Positions 32,753 to 34,988 of a stretch of 34,988 nucleotides of DNA are shown one piece after another (position 1 is the first letter of the stretch; each line of letters opens with the position of its first letter). Position numbers and translations under genes: made by a program. The stretch is taken from positions 1 to 34,988 of the forward strand of contig JAUMYP010000022.1 in NCBI GenBank assembly GCA_030528565.1, read 5' to 3'. The notes below the pieces were generated by a model, which had not been told where the DNA came from, did no database searches, and worked only from the letters and a program-made list of their open reading frames with translations. The stretch comes from Pseudomonadota bacterium. Its GTDB lineage: Bacteria; Pseudomonadota; Gammaproteobacteria; Xanthomonadales; Xanthomonadaceae.

Positions 32753-33331
32753 ATGACCGCCCGCCCCGTGTGCCCTGATGCCGGCTCCAGCTTCACCGAA
32801 AGCACCTCGCTGATGCCAGCGGCACCGGCGCTTGAGGCGTTCCTGAGCGATGTTGCCGCGCGCGCCTTCCGCTTTGCCGAGGCCAGCCTGCGGCATCGTG
32901 AGGACGCGCTGGATGCGGTACAGGAAGCGATGCTGAAAATACTGGCCTACCGCGAGCGCCCCGCAGACGAATGGCCGCCGCTGTTCTGGCGCATCCTGCG
33001 CACCCGCATCATTGACGCGCAGCGCAGGCGGCGCTTCCGCCTTGGCTGGCTGACATCAGCGAGCAACGATGACGGCCAGCCAATCGACTGGCTGGACGAG
33101 GCCACCCCCGAACCCTCGCGCCAGCACGACAGCCGCGAAGCCTGGGCACGGATGCGCGCGGCCATGCGGGCCTTGCCTGCACGGCAGCGCGAAGCCTTCA
33201 CCCTGCGGGTGCTGGAGGAGTTCGACGTAGCCCAAACCGCACACATCATGGGCTGTAGCGAAGGCTCGGTGAAAACCCATCTCTCCCGCGCCCGCGCCGC
33301 ATTGCAAGCACAACTGGAGGACTGGCGATGA
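32753..33331 (+). CDS. RNA polymerase sigma factor (sigma-70 family, ECF-like)
   Basis: A 192-residue sigma factor with only regions 2 and 4. Region 2 (about 25-90) includes AFRFAEASLRHREDALDAVQEAMLKILAY and LFWRILRTRIIDAQRRRRF, the DNA melting and -10 recognition part. Region 4 (about 130-190) has ALPARQREAFTLRVLEEFDVAQTAHIMGC and the helix-turn-helix SEGSVKTHLSRARAALQ. An ATG at 32813 (residue 21) would remove a Ser/Thr-rich start and may be the true one; neither has a clear Shine-Dalgarno. The stop overlaps the next gene's ATG (ATGA, 33328-33331), which places a small membrane protein, probably its anti-sigma factor, under the same control. The regulon is unknown. Confidence 0.88.
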   Translation: MTARPVCPDAGSSFTESTSLMPAAPALEAFLSDVAARAFRFAEASLRHREDALDAVQEAMLKILAYRERPADEWPPLFWRILRTRIIDAQRRRRFRLGWLTSASNDDGQPIDWLDEATPEPSRQHDSREAWARMRAAMRALPARQREAFTLRVLEEFDVAQTAHIMGCSEGSVKTHLSRARAALQAQLEDWR

Positions 33332-33678
33332 ACGACCGGCAATTCGACCAACAACTGCGCCAGCAATGGCAGAACGCCGCCGCGCATCTGCCCGGCCATG
33401 TCCGGCTGCAACTCTCCCCCGCCATCGCCGCACAAAGCAGGGCAAACACGCCTGCCCGCAACCGCTGGCTGCCCTGGGCTGCATCCCTTGCCAGCCTGGC
33501 AGTGCTTGCCGTGCTGCTGATGCCGCTTTGGCACACCCCACAGCACCCCCCGACACAGACTGCCCAGCAACTCGGCGCAGATGAGGCCATCGACAGCGAC
33601 GACGGCCTGCTGTCGGTCAACCCGGACTTTTATGCCTGGCTGGATTCGGACGAAGTCCGCACCCTGGCCGCGAACTGA
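33328..33678 (+). CDS. Small single-span protein, probable anti-sigma factor (DUF3619-like)
   Basis: A 116-residue protein coupled to the sigma factor gene by a 4-base overlap. The N-terminal about 45 residues are soluble and charged (MNDRQFDQQLRQQWQNAAAHLP). One membrane span follows (about 49-70, LPWAASLASLAVLAVLLMPLW). A short acidic tail (EAIDSDDGLLSVNPDFYAWLDSDEVRTL) would be periplasmic. That topology, gene order and coupling fit a membrane anti-sigma factor, but there is no zinc-binding HxxxCxxC motif. It resembles DUF3619 proteins seen beside such sigma genes; that match is from memory of gene context. Confidence 0.65.
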   Translation: MNDRQFDQQLRQQWQNAAAHLPGHVRLQLSPAIAAQSRANTPARNRWLPWAASLASLAVLAVLLMPLWHTPQHPPTQTAQQLGADEAIDSDDGLLSVNPDFYAWLDSDEVRTLAAN

Positions 33679-33686
33679 GTACCCCC

Positions 33687-34187
33687 ATGATGAACCTCAA
33701 ATCCGCCCCGCTTGTCCTGCTCGCCCTGTTTGCCGCCCCGGCGCTGGCGCAGTCCGCTGATAGCAGCCAGTTGCACTGGGAACAACTGCCCAGCGCGCAG
33801 CAGGAACTTCTGATTCAGCCCACGCGCGAGCGTTGGAACCAGGCCAGCCCGGAGCAGCGGCAGAGAATGCTTGAGCGCGCACGGCGCTGGCAGGCCATGA
33901 CCCCGGAGGAGCGCGCCCGCGCCCATCGCGGCCGTGAACGCTTCGAACAGCTTTCGCCCCGGGAACAGCAGCAAATGCGCGAGCTCTATCAGCGCACCCG
34001 GCATATGAGCTCCACCGAGCGCCGCCATGCCGTGGCGCTGTACCACGCCATGCGCCGCATGAATGCCGAGGAGCGCACGGCGCTGCGCCAAAGATGGCGC
34101 CAGATGAGCGCCGCCGAACGCGAAGCCTGGGCAGAAACCCAGGCGCCCAGGCATCCGCACAAACCGGACAGCAAACACGGGCATTAA
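33687..34187 (+). CDS. DUF3106 periplasmic helical protein
   Basis: A 166-residue exported protein. The signal peptide is MMNLKSAPLVLLALFAAPALA, with a cut site after APALA before QSADSS. The mature part is a run of short charged helices with the repeated pattern (S/T)PEERxRxxxxxxxWxxM, for example SPEQRQRMLERARRWQAM, TPEERARAHRGRERF and SPREQQQMRELYQR, which is the DUF3106 signature. It ends in a basic, histidine-containing tail. The pattern is similar in style to CpxP/ZraP-type periplasmic stress proteins, though homology is not claimed. It begins 8 bases after the putative anti-sigma gene, so the three form one operon and this is a likely output or modulator of that envelope-sensing system. 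Confidence 0.8.
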   Translation: MMNLKSAPLVLLALFAAPALAQSADSSQLHWEQLPSAQQELLIQPTRERWNQASPEQRQRMLERARRWQAMTPEERARAHRGRERFEQLSPREQQQMRELYQRTRHMSSTERRHAVALYHAMRRMNAEERTALRQRWRQMSAAEREAWAETQAPRHPHKPDSKHGH

Positions 34188-34190
34188 GCT

Positions 34191-34428
34191 TCATTCGCCT
34201 GGCGGCGGCTTGCCCGACGGCGCGTTTTCACCAGCACGCCCGACATGGGCGTCTCCCCACGCCTTCAGCGCCTCAATCACCGGCGCCAGCGTTTGCCCGT
34301 AATCAGTCAAACGGTATTCCACCCTGGGCGGCACCTCGGCATACACCTTGCGCACGATAAGGCCATCCGCTTCCAGCTCGCGCAACTGATGGGTCAGCAT
34401 GCGCTGGGTGATATTCGGCAACCGCAGG
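34191..34428 (-). pseudogene. HxlR-family regulator, 5' end deleted
   Basis: On the minus strand about 77 C-terminal codons of an HxlR winged-helix regulator remain, beginning near [29 protein letters not shown] and continuing [19 protein letters not shown] to a TGA at 34191. The N-terminal helices and the first half of the DNA-binding domain, including the cysteine typical of the family, are missing. Upstream of LRLPN the minus-strand frame continues open to 34490, but in that part it is the antisense of the adh remnant, so the apparent 99-residue ORF is artificial. The gene converges with the DUF3106 gene, with only 3 bases between the stops. Confidence 0.75.
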
Positions 34429-34836
34429 CCGCTGGCAGCCCAAGTCGAAGCACTGGGCATGGGCGCACCGGCCTTCGTTTTTTCAACCACGCATACCGAT
34501 GACTATCTGGCCGACATCGTTTCATTGATATCACCGCAGGGACGCATCGCGCTGATTGATGACCCCAAATCGCTGGATATCGCCCTGTTGAAGCGCAAGA
34601 GCCTGTCACTGCATTGGGAGTTCATGTTCACCCGCCCGCTGATGGGCACTGCCGACCTGCAGTGCCAGCAGGACATTCTGCGCAACGTGGCTGCGCTTGC
34701 CGATGCGGGCAAACTCGCCACAACGCGTACGCGCTCGTTTGGCCTTATCAATGCAGCCAACCTGCGCCAGGCACATGCACTGATTGAAAGCGGCCAGAGC
34801 ATCGGCAAGCTCACCTTGAGTGGCTTTGCTTCATGA
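34424..34836 (+). pseudogene. Zinc-type alcohol dehydrogenase, C-terminal remnant
   Basis: On the plus strand about 137 codons match the C-terminal third of zinc-binding alcohol dehydrogenase/quinone-oxidoreductase-like proteins: [38 protein letters not shown] and LHWEFMFTRPLMGTADLQ, ending at TGA 34836. The GroES-like domain, the zinc ligands and most of the Rossmann fold are absent, and the frame opens directly out of the hxlR remnant. HxlR regulators often lie divergent from such a gene, so both remnants look like the two outer ends of one original locus joined at about 34420-34430. Confidence 0.75.
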
Positions 34837-34988
34837 CAAAACCACCAATAAGCTCGCTCCCCAACAGTGGCAGCGCTTGAACAGGCTCTTACACCCATGC
34901 CTTTCAAGGTCTTTCCCCCCGTGCCTGTTTGAGCACTCTTGCCGTGGACACATGGGCGCGCACCTGACAGTCATCGACGTAGCCCTTG
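34837..34988. other. Right-edge intergenic segment with repeat copy E
   Basis: No coding frame was recognised in these last 152 bases. They contain repeat copy E, then TTCAAGGTCTTTCCCC (about 34910), which echoes the bases that follow copy B, then GTGCCTGTTTGAGC (about 34920), whose GCCTGT is the inverse of ACAGGC in copy E. Together these look like another small element of the same repeat family, possibly continuing past the window. Confidence 0.4.
34877..34891 (-). repeat. Dispersed repeat copy E
   Basis: On the minus strand this reads TAAGAGCCTGTTCAA, identical over 15 bases to copies B (24448-24462) and D (30445-30459). Here the TAA is not the stop of a recognisable gene: the minus-strand frame leading to it has a TGA five codons earlier. 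So the TAA is part of the conserved repeat and not always a functional stop. Confidence 0.5.

Overview
The window looks like chromosome from a GC-rich gammaproteobacterium of the Lysobacterales (Xanthomonadales); the genus cannot be resolved by reading. The basis is the gene order exbB-exbD-msbA-lpxK-kdsB-phosphatase-uvrC-pgsA, which I recall as typical of that group, the complete fimT-pilV-pilW-pilX-pilY1-pilE cluster, an Oar-type TonB-dependent receptor and a CRP/Clp-type operator.

Layout. (1) 1-7462, minus strand: a tightly overlapping operon for TolQ/ExbB-ExbD-type energy transduction, lipid A export and synthesis (msbA, lpxK, kdsB), a small phosphotyrosine phosphatase, uvrC and pgsA, which runs off the left edge. 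(2) 7555-11720, plus strand: a two-gene operon of a divergent Hsp90-family ATPase and a large TPR-like protein, translationally coupled. (3) 11721-12049: intergenic DNA holding a two-repeat CRISPR-like relic without cas genes. (4) 12050-18676, minus strand: the minor pilin/PilY1 operon that primes and tips type IV pili. It is divergent from (5) 18728-19819, a FimS/AlgZ-like membrane histidine kinase without an adjacent response regulator. (6) 19820-20490: a long gap with one copy of a dispersed repeat and no gene seen. (7) 20491-24450, plus strand: a SleB-type hydrolase, a small lipoprotein, a DmdC-like acyl-CoA dehydrogenase, and an unrecognised 327-residue protein preceded by a perfect CRP-type palindrome and a C10 tract. 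(8) 24569-26898, plus strand: dxs followed by a small exported protein. (9) 27023-30265, minus strand: an Oar-like TonB-dependent receptor in an interval bounded by inverted copies of the dispersed repeat. (10) 30457-34187: MarC, a one-domain asparaginase-like protein, SufT, a small membrane protein, and a sigma factor/putative anti-sigma/DUF3106 operon. (11) 34191-34836: the 3' remains of a divergent hxlR/alcohol dehydrogenase pair, fused by an internal deletion.

The points most worth a second look are the Hsp90-like/TPR pair, the CRISPR relic beside it, the kinase divergent from the pilin operon, the CRP-site gene, the repeat GAGCCTGTTCAA that sits directly after stop codons, and the hxlR/adh deletion scar. 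No tRNA or rRNA gene and no intact transposase was seen. Family assignments come from reading motifs; no database search was run.
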